This document shows positions 45,167 through 55,145 of a stretch of DNA of 64,000 nucleotides, one piece after another. Origin of the DNA: Methanoculleus frigidifontis (lineage in GTDB: Archaea > Halobacteriota > Methanomicrobia > Methanomicrobiales > Methanoculleaceae). Within the stretch, counting starts at the first letter, position 1; each line of letters begins with the position of its first letter. The translations under genes and the position numbers were made by a program. The notes below the pieces were generated by a model. It did no database searches and was not told the DNA's origin. It was given only the letters and a program-made list of their open reading frames with translations. The stretch covers positions 1 to 64,000 of the forward strand of contig NZ_VCYH01000003.1 in NCBI RefSeq assembly GCF_030464345.1, written 5' to 3'.

Positions 45167-47785
45167 TCACCCCATCTCGTTGCGCCGGAGGAACTCCCGG
45201 ATCTTCCGCGACTCGATCCACCCGCGGTCGAGCTCGGTGATGTAGCCGTTTATCCGCCTGACTTCTTCCGTTATCTTCCCGGTGAGCGGATCGTCGACGA
45301 TGCCTGAAACACCGAGGATCACCTGCAGCGGCTGGCGGATATGGTCACCGAGGACGGCGAACTGCTCCATGTTCCGTTCGATCCGGTCGAGCGCCCGCAC
45401 CCGGTCGGTGATATCCTGTACCAGCGCCAGATAGCCGTGCGGGGCATCGGCGGCATGGTCGGTCCGGGTGATGAGGACGTCGAGGTGTCGGGTGCCCGAT
45501 TTCTCCGTCCGGTAGAGGTTTCGTTCTTTGACCTTCTCAAAATCGAACTCGGTGGTATAGTGCACCGTCTCGCCGCGCTCGAGCCGGAGCCGTTCGCTCT
45601 CCGGGATATTCGGGTCGGCAAAGAGATTGAATCCCAGAACTTCATCTCTGTCGGAGACGCCGAACATCCGGAGCCCGGCAGGGTTGACGTCCACCAGGGT
45701 GCCCCCGGCGTCGTAGGACTCGATTGCTATCGGAGACTCCGTAAAGATGCTCCTGAAACGCTCCTCGCTCTCCCGCAGGGCCTCTTCCGTCCTTCTGCGG
45801 TCGGTGACGTCGTGGATGATGGAGTAGAGGTACCTTCTCCCATGGATGGCGATGATCCCGCTGTAGACATCGACATCACGAACCTCCCCGCCTGCAAGGC
45901 GGTGCCTGAAGACAAAGTGGCGCTTCTCTCCGCTTCTGGCCTTCTGCAGCTCTGCATACGCTGCGCTGCTGTCGAGCGTATTGATCTCGGTGATCTTCAT
46001 CCCGGTCAGGACCTCGTGCGGGTAGCCGTAGTATGCGCTTGCAGCCGGGTTCGCATCCACGATATCTCCCGTCTCCGGGTCGAGGATCAGCATAGCCGCG
46101 TGGCTCGTCGTGAAGATGCTGCGGTAGCGCTCCTCGCTCTCTGTGAGGGCCTGTTCAGCCAGGATGCGGTCGGTAATATCGGTGATGTAGCCCTCGATCG
46201 CAACGACCCGGCCGCCGGGATCGAAGATGCCGCGCCCCTGCTCCCAGACCCATCGCTCCCTGCGGTCCCGGGTGACGATCCGGTAGATCACCTGAAAGGG
46301 CGCGTGTGCCGCAAGGCCGGCCTGCACCTCTTCCCAGACCCGCATCCGGTCATCCGGGTGGATGAGGTCGCCGTAGGCCACCTGCCGGTTCCCGACGATA
46401 TCGTCCGGAGCATAGCCGGTCATCCCGCGCGCGCCTTCGCTCAGGAACTCCATCGTCCAGCCGGGATCGTTCCGGCAGCGGTAGGCCATGCCCTGGAGGT
46501 TTGAAAGCAGGGTGGAGAGCCGCTGCTCGCTCTGTTCGAGTGCTTCCCTCGCCCGCTGCCGGTCAGTGACGTCCCGGGCGATTCCCTCGAGCGCGACGAG
46601 GTTCCCGGCAGCGTCGAGGACGGGCGTATTCAGGAGTTCAATCCAGATGAGGTCGCCGTCTTTCCGTATCAGGCGGAGCACGAGCGGCTGCTCGACGGCG
46701 GCCTCGCCGCGACCTGCCGCAGCGAGATGCGGGCGGTCGTCCGGGTGGATCATCGCATCGCCGAGTTCCGGGTCGGCAAGCATCTCTTCCGGGGTATATC
46801 CGGTGAGGGCGGTCGCCGACGGGCTGACGTAGGAGAACCGGAATGCCGGTACGAGCTCGATCCGGTAGATGAGGTCTCTTGCGCCACGGAGAAGCAGTTC
46901 AAGTTGTTCCTTGCTTCTCCGGAGCTCTTCCTCGGTGCGTTTCTGTTCGGTGACGTCGTGCAGGTGCTCGATGATGTACGCGACCTCGCCGCTCTCGCTT
47001 ACGACCGGGGTGCTCCGGCATTCCAGGTACATTCCGAGTTCGGGGAACCACCGCTCAAGCATCGCCGGCTTTCGGGTGGCGACGGCTGTTTCGGTTGCAC
47101 AGGCGGTGCAGGGCGACGTGCGGCCGATCAGCTGGTAGCACTTCTTTCCCCGCACCTCATCGGGCGTCATGCCGAGCATCTCGTAGCAGGCCTTATTGTA
47201 CCGGATGAGGGTGTGATCGGGTCGCATGACCCCGACGATGTCGCCGAGGGCGTCGAACATCCCTTCGAGGAGGGTGTGCTCCTGCACCTCGGCGGTGACG
47301 TCCTGGATGACGACGACCGCACCGGTGAGTGTCCCGCCTTCGGTGATCGGGAAGGCAGAAACCCGGGCGTGGACGGTCTCTCCCGACGGGCAGGTGAGGT
47401 CGAACCGTTGATGCCCGACGACTTCGCTTCGGAGCGCCCGGCCTGCAGGTGAGTCGTACTCCCCGACCGGGCGGCCGTCCGGGTACCGCAGGTGCAGGCG
47501 GCGGAGAACCGCCGCCATGTCGTCTCCGCAGAGATCCGATCCTGCCATCTTCTCGGCGACCGTGTTGATCCGCGTTATCCGCCCATCCGCGCCGGAGATG
47601 ATCACCCCGTTCGCTGTTCCGGCTAAAATGGCGTCGGCGAGAGCCGCCCGTTCTCCGATCTTCCGGATCTGCTGCGCGAGGCGATCGGAAACGTCGCTGC
47701 CGGCGGTGCGATCGACTGTTGCGAGGAGTTCCGCAAGATCGCCTTCGGCATGAGTGTCCCGGGAGTACAGGTGAGGTCGCCGCAT
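45167..47785 (-). CDS. multi-PAS sensor protein with H-box-like helix but no ATPase domain
   Basis: An 872-residue cytosolic protein with about six PAS/PAC repeats in tandem, each closing with a DVT/DIT-type motif (QDVTAEVQE, HDVTEQKRT, RDVTDRQRA, TDITDRILA, HDVTDRRRT, QDITDRVRA). The last 65 residues hold LGDHIRQPLQVI, which looks like a HisKA phospho-acceptor (His about 815), and then the chain stops at WIESRKIREFLRRNE. No N-box or G-boxes are present. The second PAS has a CxxC pair (SPCTACAT) that might bind metal. GTG at 47824 is another possible start. Confidence 0.82.
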   Translation of the reverse strand: MRRPHLYSRDTHAEGDLAELLATVDRTAGSDVSDRLAQQIRKIGERAALADAILAGTANGVIISGADGRITRINTVAEKMAGSDLCGDDMAAVLRRLHLRYPDGRPVGEYDSPAGRALRSEVVGHQRFDLTCPSGETVHARVSAFPITEGGTLTGAVVVIQDVTAEVQEHTLLEGMFDALGDIVGVMRPDHTLIRYNKACYEMLGMTPDEVRGKKCYQLIGRTSPCTACATETAVATRKPAMLERWFPELGMYLECRSTPVVSESGEVAYIIEHLHDVTEQKRTEEELRRSKEQLELLLRGARDLIYRIELVPAFRFSYVSPSATALTGYTPEEMLADPELGDAMIHPDDRPHLAAAGRGEAAVEQPLVLRLIRKDGDLIWIELLNTPVLDAAGNLVALEGIARDVTDRQRAREALEQSEQRLSTLLSNLQGMAYRCRNDPGWTMEFLSEGARGMTGYAPDDIVGNRQVAYGDLIHPDDRMRVWEEVQAGLAAHAPFQVIYRIVTRDRRERWVWEQGRGIFDPGGRVVAIEGYITDITDRILAEQALTESEERYRSIFTTSHAAMLILDPETGDIVDANPAASAYYGYPHEVLTGMKITEINTLDSSAAYAELQKARSGEKRHFVFRHRLAGGEVRDVDVYSGIIAIHGRRYLYSIIHDVTDRRRTEEALRESEERFRSIFTESPIAIESYDAGGTLVDVNPAGLRMFGVSDRDEVLGFNLFADPNIPESERLRLERGETVHYTTEFDFEKVKERNLYRTEKSGTRHLDVLITRTDHAADAPHGYLALVQDITDRVRALDRIERNMEQFAVLGDHIRQPLQVILGVSGIVDDPLTGKITEEVRRINGYITELDRGWIESRKIREFLRRNEMG

Positions 47786-47983
47786 ACTGGATGTGCCGCA
47801 GTATGTCGACCTGGAGTAATACACTTTCCCTTCCGGCAGGAGCGCGGCCTTTCACGGGAAACCCGGAGATCTCCGGAACGCCCGGATCCCGGGGATCGGC
47901 TGCGCTCGAAACGAACGGTACCGCTCAAAACGGGAAATTTGGCCTGGTTTCAGGCCTTCTGTGAGGGGAGAGTCCTGTTGCCG

Positions 47984-49072
47984 TCATCTGACCGTCGGCG
48001 CTTCGGCGCCCCTGCCCTCTGCCGGCGGCTTCTGCTCTTCCGTAAAGAGGTGGTCGACGCCCAGGATGGTGTTCACCCACGACCAGTCGTCGCTGAACTG
48101 CGCGATCATCAGGACGATGAGCGTCAGCGGGACGGCAAAGATCATGCCGGCGACCCCGAGCGCCCATCCCCAGAAGATGACCGAGAGGATGACCACGAGT
48201 GCGGGAATCTCAAAGCGGCGCGATGCGAAGTGCGCGAAGATCGGGTTCTCGACGAGGGCGTTCAGGACGATGACGGCCGCAACGACCGCGACGACGCCCC
48301 AGAGCCCGAACTGCAGCCAGGCGAAGAAGATCGCCGGAACTGCGGCGATGATCAGTCCGATGTAGGGGATGTATGCAAGGATGAACGTCAGGACGCCCCA
48401 GAGAATGGCTGCATGCACGCCCATCACCCAGAGAAACGCACCGAAGAGGAAACCGTGGACGAGGTTCGCCTCGGTTCTGACGATGACGAACTCGATCAGA
48501 AACCTGCTCATGCGGGAGAATCCCTCGACACTCTTGGTGCTGTTCTTTGTCAGTCTCCGGATGCGGGCCGGCACCTGCGGCACCTCCAGGAGCATGAAGA
48601 TCGTCGTCACCGCTATGAAGAAGAGGTAAAGGAGAAGGTCCGCGATGCTCATGGCGGAGGAGGAGAGGATCCCGGCGATCTGCTGCAGGTTGATGGAGGA
48701 GGGTGAGAACGCGGCTGTGCTGATCCCGTAGCGGTCCAGGAGGGCGAGGAGCTCGGAGAGCCGGGCGGTTAGTTCCTCCTGGTAGAGAGGGAGGTCGGAG
48801 ATCAGGCTCTCGAACGAGAAGAAGGTGATATAGCAGAGGAACAGGACTGCAAGACAGGCGACGACCGTAACCACGCCGACGGCGGCCATCTCCGGCACGC
48901 CGCGCTCCCGGAGCGCCTTTGTTGCAGGGTACGCGAGCATGGCGAGGATCAGCGATACGACGATGATCGTGACGAGGTATGCGAGCAGCTGAATGCCGAT
49001 GATGAGGAACACCATCGCCGCAAGCATGAGTACAATGCCGAGAGACCGGGGGAGAGCGGGAACGTCTGCCAT
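47984..49072 (-). CDS. AI-2E family transporter (PerM-like)
   Basis: A 362-residue membrane protein with about eight helices. The layout is the AI-2E/UPF0118 type: paired N-terminal helices, a soluble segment, then FGAFLWVMGVHAAILWGVLTFILAYIPYIG (key region near residues 220-245) and VENPIFAHF. Members export small molecules or ions, but the substrate here is unknown. Diverges from the C69 peptidase gene. Confidence 0.88.
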   Translation of the reverse strand: MADVPALPRSLGIVLMLAAMVFLIIGIQLLAYLVTIIVVSLILAMLAYPATKALRERGVPEMAAVGVVTVVACLAVLFLCYITFFSFESLISDLPLYQEELTARLSELLALLDRYGISTAAFSPSSINLQQIAGILSSSAMSIADLLLYLFFIAVTTIFMLLEVPQVPARIRRLTKNSTKSVEGFSRMSRFLIEFVIVRTEANLVHGFLFGAFLWVMGVHAAILWGVLTFILAYIPYIGLIIAAVPAIFFAWLQFGLWGVVAVVAAVIVLNALVENPIFAHFASRRFEIPALVVILSVIFWGWALGVAGMIFAVPLTLIVLMIAQFSDDWSWVNTILGVDHLFTEEQKPPAEGRGAEAPTVR

Positions 49073-49341
49073 CCTGGATTACACCGATTAAGGTGTTTTA
49101 CGGCAACCGTATTTTAATCCCCCGAAATTGCATGGGAGGCGCCCCTCTCTGCGAAGCGTGGAGTCCCGGAGTGCTCATCGCCGTCCGGCGGGAGCATGCG
49201 GTGCTCCCTGGGTGGAGAAACCTGCTTCGGAATGCCCGTATCGCCGAAGTGCATCAGAAAGGAGTTACTTTTTCCGAAAGTGGCCTGGAATCCGGAAGGA
49301 AATTTCGCTACTTTTTTAAATCGTTCGGTATTTTTTTCTGT

Positions 49342-51162
49342 ATGCGAAGACGTATCGCCAGAACTGACGTTTTACGGAGCGGCATCTGCCTGCTCGTCGC
49401 CTTCCTGCTTTTGTCAACGAATGCGGCGGCATGCACGACCTTTGCGATAACGCCCGGTGCATCCGAGGACGGATCGATGTATGTCGGGCACACGAACGAC
49501 GGCGTCGGGAAGTACTGGAGACAGATCGACGATATCAGCCTGATCTACGTACCGGCACGCGATCACGATCCTGGCGCGAAACGACCGGTCTTCTACGACC
49601 CGAACAGCGGTTCGGATGCGGCAGGAGGCAAGAAAGGCAGTAATGCAAGCCTGCTCCTCGGATATATCGACCAGGTGCCGCACACCTACGCCTACTACAC
49701 CTCGGCCTACGGTATGATGAACGAGCACCAGCTCCTCTCCGGCGAGTGCACCGATTACGCGAAGGTCGAGCTCGGCCCCGAGCCCGGAAAGAGGATCTTC
49801 TACTCCTCGGAGCTCGCCGACATAGCGCTTGAGCGCTGCACGAAGGCACGCGAAGCGGTCGAGCTCGTGGGCAGCCTGATCGAGACCTACGGCTACTACG
49901 GGACCGGCGAGACGCTCATCTTCGCCGACCCGGAGGAGGCGTGGGTCATCGAGATGTGCTCGAGCCTCGATCCGGAGGACGGCGGCGGTCTCTGGGTCGC
50001 GCAGAAGGTCCCGGACGGGGAAGTCTTTGTTGCGGCGAACGAGTTTCGGATCCGCGAGGTTGTTCCCGGGAACCCTGACCAGCTCTACTCAAGTGACCTC
50101 TTCAGCAAACTCGAAGAGGGCGGCGCCTGGTCCCCTGCGGACGGCCCCCTCGACTGGCTCGAGGCGGTCAGCTACGGTGAGTACGCGCATCCCTACTACT
50201 CGCTGATGCGGGTCTGGCGTATCCAGGACCGGCTCGCGCCGTCGCTCAACCTGAGCCCGTACGTCGAGAGCTCGTATACGGGTGCCTATCCCTTCAGCAT
50301 CAGGCCCGACGAGAAGGTCAACCTCACGGAGGCGTTCTCCCTCTTCCGTGACCACTACGAGGGAACCGACTTCGACCTCACAACCGGCACGGCGGCAGGG
50401 CCGTTCGGCAACCCCTACCGCTACCTCGGGCCCGACGACGCCCACTCGGACTTCCAGAACGCATCGTACCAGCAGATCCGCGGCGGCGCGAACCCGCGCC
50501 CGGTCTCGGCGGTCTTCTGCAGTTACAGTTACGTCGCCCAGGCACGCTCGCATCTCCCCGATCCGGTGGGCGGCATCCTCTGGTTCGGCCCGGCGGTCGC
50601 GTACGAGACGGTCTACGCTCCGCTGTATGCAGGCGCTACGAACGTATCCACCGCATACACCATCGGCGACCGGCTGCAGTACGACCCTGACAGCGCCTAC
50701 TGGACGTTCGACTTCGTGACGAACTGGGCGATGCTCCGCTACGATGCGATGATTGATACAATCCTCGCAGAGCAGAGCGCGCTTGAGGCCGGATCGATCG
50801 CCCTCGTGCAGGAGACCGACAGCAAGGCGGTCACGCTCATCGATGCCGGGGACGCAGAAGGGGCGGCACGCCTCCTTACGAACGTCACCGTCTCCCGGGG
50901 CGATGCGATCGTCGACGCCTGGCACGATCTCACCGGCACTCTGATCGTTACCTATTCGAACGGCCTCATAACCGACCCCGAGACCGAGGCGGTCGACGAA
51001 CCCGGGTATCCGGCGTGGTGGCTGAACGAGACCGGCTACCAGTACGGGCCGCGGGTCTACGAGCTTGAGGATCTTCGGGATACCCCCGGGCTGAACTACA
51101 CCGGCAAAACCGTCTGGGTCCCGAAGAACGCACCATTTGCAGAGATCCGGGATCTTATCTGA
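49342..51162 (+). CDS. secreted C69-family dipeptidase
   Basis: A 606-residue peptidase of the C69/U34 family. The signal peptide (about residues 1-30) ends just before ACTTFAI, so Cys31 becomes the new N-terminus and acts as the nucleophile of this N-terminal nucleophile hydrolase. VGHTNDG follows as in family members. The rest is soluble, so the enzyme is outside the cell and cuts dipeptides or short peptides. No ribosome site; a TATA-like TTTTTTAAATC near 49311-49321 would make the message leaderless. A T7 run follows the stop. Confidence 0.9.
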   Translation: MRRRIARTDVLRSGICLLVAFLLLSTNAAACTTFAITPGASEDGSMYVGHTNDGVGKYWRQIDDISLIYVPARDHDPGAKRPVFYDPNSGSDAAGGKKGSNASLLLGYIDQVPHTYAYYTSAYGMMNEHQLLSGECTDYAKVELGPEPGKRIFYSSELADIALERCTKAREAVELVGSLIETYGYYGTGETLIFADPEEAWVIEMCSSLDPEDGGGLWVAQKVPDGEVFVAANEFRIREVVPGNPDQLYSSDLFSKLEEGGAWSPADGPLDWLEAVSYGEYAHPYYSLMRVWRIQDRLAPSLNLSPYVESSYTGAYPFSIRPDEKVNLTEAFSLFRDHYEGTDFDLTTGTAAGPFGNPYRYLGPDDAHSDFQNASYQQIRGGANPRPVSAVFCSYSYVAQARSHLPDPVGGILWFGPAVAYETVYAPLYAGATNVSTAYTIGDRLQYDPDSAYWTFDFVTNWAMLRYDAMIDTILAEQSALEAGSIALVQETDSKAVTLIDAGDAEGAARLLTNVTVSRGDAIVDAWHDLTGTLIVTYSNGLITDPETEAVDEPGYPAWWLNETGYQYGPRVYELEDLRDTPGLNYTGKTVWVPKNAPFAEIRDLI

Positions 51163-51164
51163 AC

Positions 51165-51171
51165 TTTTTTT
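51165..51171 (+). terminator. T7 terminator after C69 peptidase
   Basis: Seven T begin two bases after the peptidase TGA stop. Confidence 0.6.
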
Positions 51172-51255
51172 AGCGGATGCCTGCCCATTCCTATCGGGAA
51201 GAAGCCCCTGCCCCCGGTGGAAACGCTCAAATGCCTTTCTGAACCATGTATCTGT

Positions 51256-52143
51256 ATGGATTACCGGGCGGTCGGGCGGCGGGTCGGTGAGTTGCTTGAG
51301 CCTGCGCACGAGAAAGACCGGGCAGTCCGGCGGCGGGTCTACGAGATACTGGAGCCTGCACGTGAGGGAGACCGGGCAAGCTACACCTTCGATGTCTTCA
51401 TCACGCTCGTGATCGTGGTGAACATCGCGACCATGATCTTTCTCTCCGTCCAGGAGGTGCGCGAGGATCTGCCTTGGGTCGCCCTCGCTCTCGCCCTGCT
51501 CGCGGGCGGGACACTGATCGTCTTCATCATCGAGTATATCCTCAGGCTCTGGTCCTGCGTCGAGGATCCCGACTACAGCAGGCCCGTCGCCGGAAGGCTC
51601 CGGTGGGCACGGACGCCCTACGCCCTGATTGACCTGATCGTCATCCTCCCCTACTTCCTGCTGATCTTCTTCGGCCTCAATATCACCGGGCTTGTCATCC
51701 TGCGTGTCTTCCGGCTCTTTAAGATCGTCCGCTACTCGGACTCCATCTCCCTCATCATCCGGGTGATCCGGGCCGAGAAGGACACTCTGCTCACGACCTA
51801 TGCGGTTCTCTTCATCGTCCTGATCGCAGCCGCGACCCTGATGTACCAGGTCGAGTACCCGGCCCAGCCCGAGAGTTTCTCCAACATTCCGGCGGCGATG
51901 TGGTGGGGGATCATCACCCTCACCACCACCGGCTACGGGGATATGGTCCCGGTAACGGTGGCGGGCAAGATCCTCGGCTCCGTCATCGCCCTGATCGGGA
52001 TCGGTATCTTCGCCCTCCCCGCCGGCATTCTCGCCTCCGGGTTTTCGAAGGTGCTTGCCCGGGAGATGGACGACGAGGTCTACCTCTGCCCGCACTGCAG
52101 GCAGGAAGTGAAGCAGAGCGAGCTCTGGAGAAAGGGAGACTGA
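51256..52143 (+). CDS. voltage-gated potassium channel (Kv-like)
   Basis: A 295-residue six-helix cation channel. S1 starts near residue 48 (FDVFITLVIVVNIATMIF), S4 carries spaced Arg/Lys (LRVFRLFKIVRY) and the selectivity filter is TTTGYGDM. After S6 a short cytosolic tail holds one CPHC pair. It is longer than a two-helix channel and shorter than animal Kv. The next gene begins 32 bases later with its own GAGGTGA ribosome site, so cotranscription is likely. Confidence 0.9.
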   Translation: MDYRAVGRRVGELLEPAHEKDRAVRRRVYEILEPAREGDRASYTFDVFITLVIVVNIATMIFLSVQEVREDLPWVALALALLAGGTLIVFIIEYILRLWSCVEDPDYSRPVAGRLRWARTPYALIDLIVILPYFLLIFFGLNITGLVILRVFRLFKIVRYSDSISLIIRVIRAEKDTLLTTYAVLFIVLIAAATLMYQVEYPAQPESFSNIPAAMWWGIITLTTTGYGDMVPVTVAGKILGSVIALIGIGIFALPAGILASGFSKVLAREMDDEVYLCPHCRQEVKQSELWRKGD

Positions 52144-52174
52144 CCGGTTTTTCGATCTGTAGCGAGGTGATCGC

Positions 52175-53446
52175 ATGCCGGAGAAGAGATATGCACTGTT
52201 TGCCGTGGCCGTATGCTGCGTGCTGGTTGCCGGGGCCGCCCTGGTCTTCGGTATCGGCGGCTCCGGGACGCCGGCTGCGGAGAGAAACCTGCACGTCGCC
52301 CTGTATCCGGGTATCGTGGACGTCAACGGCGACGACCACCAGCGGACCGTTGCCATGCTGACCGGCCGGTTCGAGCAGCAGTATCCCGGCATCAACCTGA
52401 CGCTCGAGATCTCCGGAAAGTACGACACCTATGACCTTGCGAACATCCCGCGGGTCTTTGCGCCGGAGGGTCCCGACCTGGTCGTCGTCGACCTGACGAT
52501 CCTCGGCCGGCTCGTCGCCGGCGGCTATATCCGGCCCTACACTCCGGAGAGCCCGGAGGCGGCGGCGCTCCTCGAGGAGAACCTTGATGGGGTCGTCGGG
52601 CCGTTCCGGGAGATGGGCGTGGCCGACGGTACCGTCTACGCCATCCCGACCTGGCTCTGCAGCGAGTTCCGGTTCTCCCGGACTCCCCCGTCGGACGCGC
52701 CGGCGAGCGGCTACTTCAGCGGGAGCTGGACGCTGCCCGAGCTCTACCTCTCCGGGTATGCCTCAAACTACGGAGACGACCCGGCGCTGCTTGCCCGCGC
52801 ACTCGCCGCTGCCGCAGAGAACAACCTCGACGAGTATACCCTGCAGGGGCTTGAGGCCTCCTTCGCCGAGGGCACCGATGCGGAGGGGCGGAACCGCTGC
52901 CTGAACGGCTACTACAACGATTCTTATCCGGGAGCGCGGGACTTTGCGGAGCACCGGACCGACCGGTATACCGGCTTTTCTGAGACCTTCCGGATCGTCC
53001 TCCTGACAAACCCGGCGGTCGCAGACGAGGAGATCGCGATCCAGGGGGCGGTCTTCGGCGACGGGACCCACCCCTCGCTCGCCTGGGCGGACGGGTTCGT
53101 CCTGAACGCGCATGCGGACCCGTCGGTGACCGCCGATGCCCTCCGGTTCGTCGCGTTCTACAACAGCCCGGAGACCAAGGAATTCCTCGCCTTCAGCCTC
53201 GACGCCGTCAATGCGTCGGCCCGGGTTCCCCGGTACCTGATGCCGGCGAGCAGCGGGTTCTACACGCTTCCGGGGGCAGTCGAGGACCCCTACTACCCGG
53301 AGTTTTACCGGATCCTATCGGGCATGTCCGCCTATCCCGTCTGGGGCATTCCCGCGACCGCCGATGCCATCTTCTGCAACATCGCGCGGGCGCTCTCTGC
53401 CGACGGCATGGATATCGATGCCGGGGACTGTGCGGTCGCCGGGTGA
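52175..53446 (+). CDS. thiaminase-I-like secreted protein
   Basis: A 423-residue protein with an N-terminal hydrophobic export or anchor segment (about residues 8-28), then a periplasmic-binding-protein type II fold. It resembles bacterial thiaminase I as I remember it, in order: VALYPGIVD opening, DLVVVDLTILGRLVAGGYIRPY, VYAIPTWLCSEFRFSR, GFSE and PRYLMPASS-FY-DPYYPEFYRIL. The Cys162 and Glu270 sit where the active-site Cys and Glu of thiaminase I do. It would break down or exchange thiamine outside the cell, but this needs proof. It may also be a plain binding protein. It follows the K+ channel gene. Confidence 0.65.
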   Translation: MPEKRYALFAVAVCCVLVAGAALVFGIGGSGTPAAERNLHVALYPGIVDVNGDDHQRTVAMLTGRFEQQYPGINLTLEISGKYDTYDLANIPRVFAPEGPDLVVVDLTILGRLVAGGYIRPYTPESPEAAALLEENLDGVVGPFREMGVADGTVYAIPTWLCSEFRFSRTPPSDAPASGYFSGSWTLPELYLSGYASNYGDDPALLARALAAAAENNLDEYTLQGLEASFAEGTDAEGRNRCLNGYYNDSYPGARDFAEHRTDRYTGFSETFRIVLLTNPAVADEEIAIQGAVFGDGTHPSLAWADGFVLNAHADPSVTADALRFVAFYNSPETKEFLAFSLDAVNASARVPRYLMPASSGFYTLPGAVEDPYYPEFYRILSGMSAYPVWGIPATADAIFCNIARALSADGMDIDAGDCAVAG

Positions 53447-53651
53447 CGGGAGATCCTGTTCTCTTCTTTTTCTCTGGCTTTTCCGTATTCCGGCGTTTGC
53501 CTGCATTCTCCCCGTGGGCGATACGACACCCCGATGCTGCTATGCATCTGCTTTGCGAGGAGCGAACCGTGGTGCACGTCTCCAGGGGGCATGATTGCGC
53601 CCTGACCGGGGGATAGTCCCGGAGCCGGAACTTTTTACGTGAAAAAAGGAG

Positions 53652-55145
53652 TTATACCCCGACGACCGGAGCCTCGGGTGCGTCTTCGTCGAGGTTGTCG
53701 GCGTGGATCTCGTCGCGGCTCAGGAAAGCCAGGACGACGACGGCAAGCGATATGAGGAAGACGGCGACGAAGACCAGGTCGAACCCGGTGGCAAGCACAC
53801 CGATCCTGATATCCGCCGGAGAAGACTCGGTAACGTGGCGGTGCGACCCGACCGTGAGCATCGCCTGGATGAAGATCATGCTGATGAAGGAGATCCCAAG
53901 GGTCATCGGGCCGTAGCGCTCTACGTTGATGAGGCTTGAGACCATGCCGTGTTTGTCGCGGGAGGCCATGCTCATCGCCATGTTCGTGCCGGGCGAGACC
54001 AGGAGGCCGACACCGAAGCCCACAACGGCGAGTGCGCCGACGATATAGAGCATCGGGCTCTCCGCCGAGAAGAACTGGAACAGCAGGTATCCGGCGGAGA
54101 CGACGAGCGCGCCGGCGACGCAGAGTTTCCGGTTCCCGATGCTGTTGATCAGCATCCCGGAGAGAATGCCGCTCACCATCATGGCAACCGAGAGGGCGGT
54201 GAGGACGAGCCCGGAGGTCGACGGGTCAAAACCCTTCACCAGTTCGAGGAAGAACGGGAGGAGGTAGTTGACGCCGCCGAAGAGGAAGTAGGAGAGGACG
54301 AGCATGAGGTTGACGTACAGGAAGTTCCTGTTCGTAAAGAGCCGGAAGTCGAGCAGCGGATCGCTCAGCTTCAACTCGTGGAGGACGAGGTAGCCGAGCG
54401 CGATCACCGCTGCTGCGAGTGCTGCGAGGATGGTCGGATCGGTCCAGCCGAGCGTCGATCCCTCGCTGACCGCATAGATCAGCGACCCGAGCCCGACGAA
54501 GACCAGAAGTGCGCCGAGCCGGTCGAACCGCGAGGGCGCAGCCTGCGCTGCCGGGCTTGCCGGTATCGCGTACGAACCGATCAGGATGGCCGCGATGCCC
54601 ACCGGGACGTTGATGTAGAAGATCCAGTTCCAGGAGAGGTACTGGGTCAGGACACCACCGAGGATCGGGCCTGCCGCGGTTCCGAGCGCCGCGAAGGTGG
54701 TCACCATGCCCATCGCCTTCCCCTTCATCTTCATCGGGAAGAATGCGGCAACCAGCGCCGGCGCGATGGCGCCGATCATCGCCCCGCCGATCGCCTGGAC
54801 GACCCTTGAGCCGATCAGCATGCCGAACGAGTTGAAGACCTCCGGGAAAAAGCCGCAGAAGAACGAGCCCGCGGTGAAGACCGCAAACCCTGCGATGAAT
54901 ATGATCTTGAAACCGATTCTGTCCGCCATCTTGCCGAAGATGAGGACGCATCCGGTCAGCACGAGGAGGTACGCCGTAGCGACCCAGGCGACCGTCGTCG
55001 AGGGGAGGTTGAAGATCTCCGATATCGTCGGGAGGGCGATGTTCACGATCGTCCCGTCGAGCGCCGTCATGAACGTCGCCAGGGAGACCGAGATCAGGAT
55101 CAGCGTGTAATGCCGCCCCGAGGCATCGCCGGTTGATTGATGCAT
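53652..55145 (-). CDS. MFS multidrug efflux transporter (EmrB/QacA, DHA2 type)
   Basis: A 497-residue transporter with about 14 membrane helices. ALDGTIVNIALPTIS in helix 1 is the DHA2 motif, GKMADRIGFK the MFS loop 2-3 motif, and GPILGGVLTQYLSWNWIFYINVP the antiporter helix 5 region. It exports drugs or amphipathic compounds with proton exchange. It stands alone and diverges from nothing; the region upstream has a likely promoter. Confidence 0.92.
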   Translation of the reverse strand: MHQSTGDASGRHYTLILISVSLATFMTALDGTIVNIALPTISEIFNLPSTTVAWVATAYLLVLTGCVLIFGKMADRIGFKIIFIAGFAVFTAGSFFCGFFPEVFNSFGMLIGSRVVQAIGGAMIGAIAPALVAAFFPMKMKGKAMGMVTTFAALGTAAGPILGGVLTQYLSWNWIFYINVPVGIAAILIGSYAIPASPAAQAAPSRFDRLGALLVFVGLGSLIYAVSEGSTLGWTDPTILAALAAAVIALGYLVLHELKLSDPLLDFRLFTNRNFLYVNLMLVLSYFLFGGVNYLLPFFLELVKGFDPSTSGLVLTALSVAMMVSGILSGMLINSIGNRKLCVAGALVVSAGYLLFQFFSAESPMLYIVGALAVVGFGVGLLVSPGTNMAMSMASRDKHGMVSSLINVERYGPMTLGISFISMIFIQAMLTVGSHRHVTESSPADIRIGVLATGFDLVFVAVFLISLAVVVLAFLSRDEIHADNLDEDAPEAPVVGV

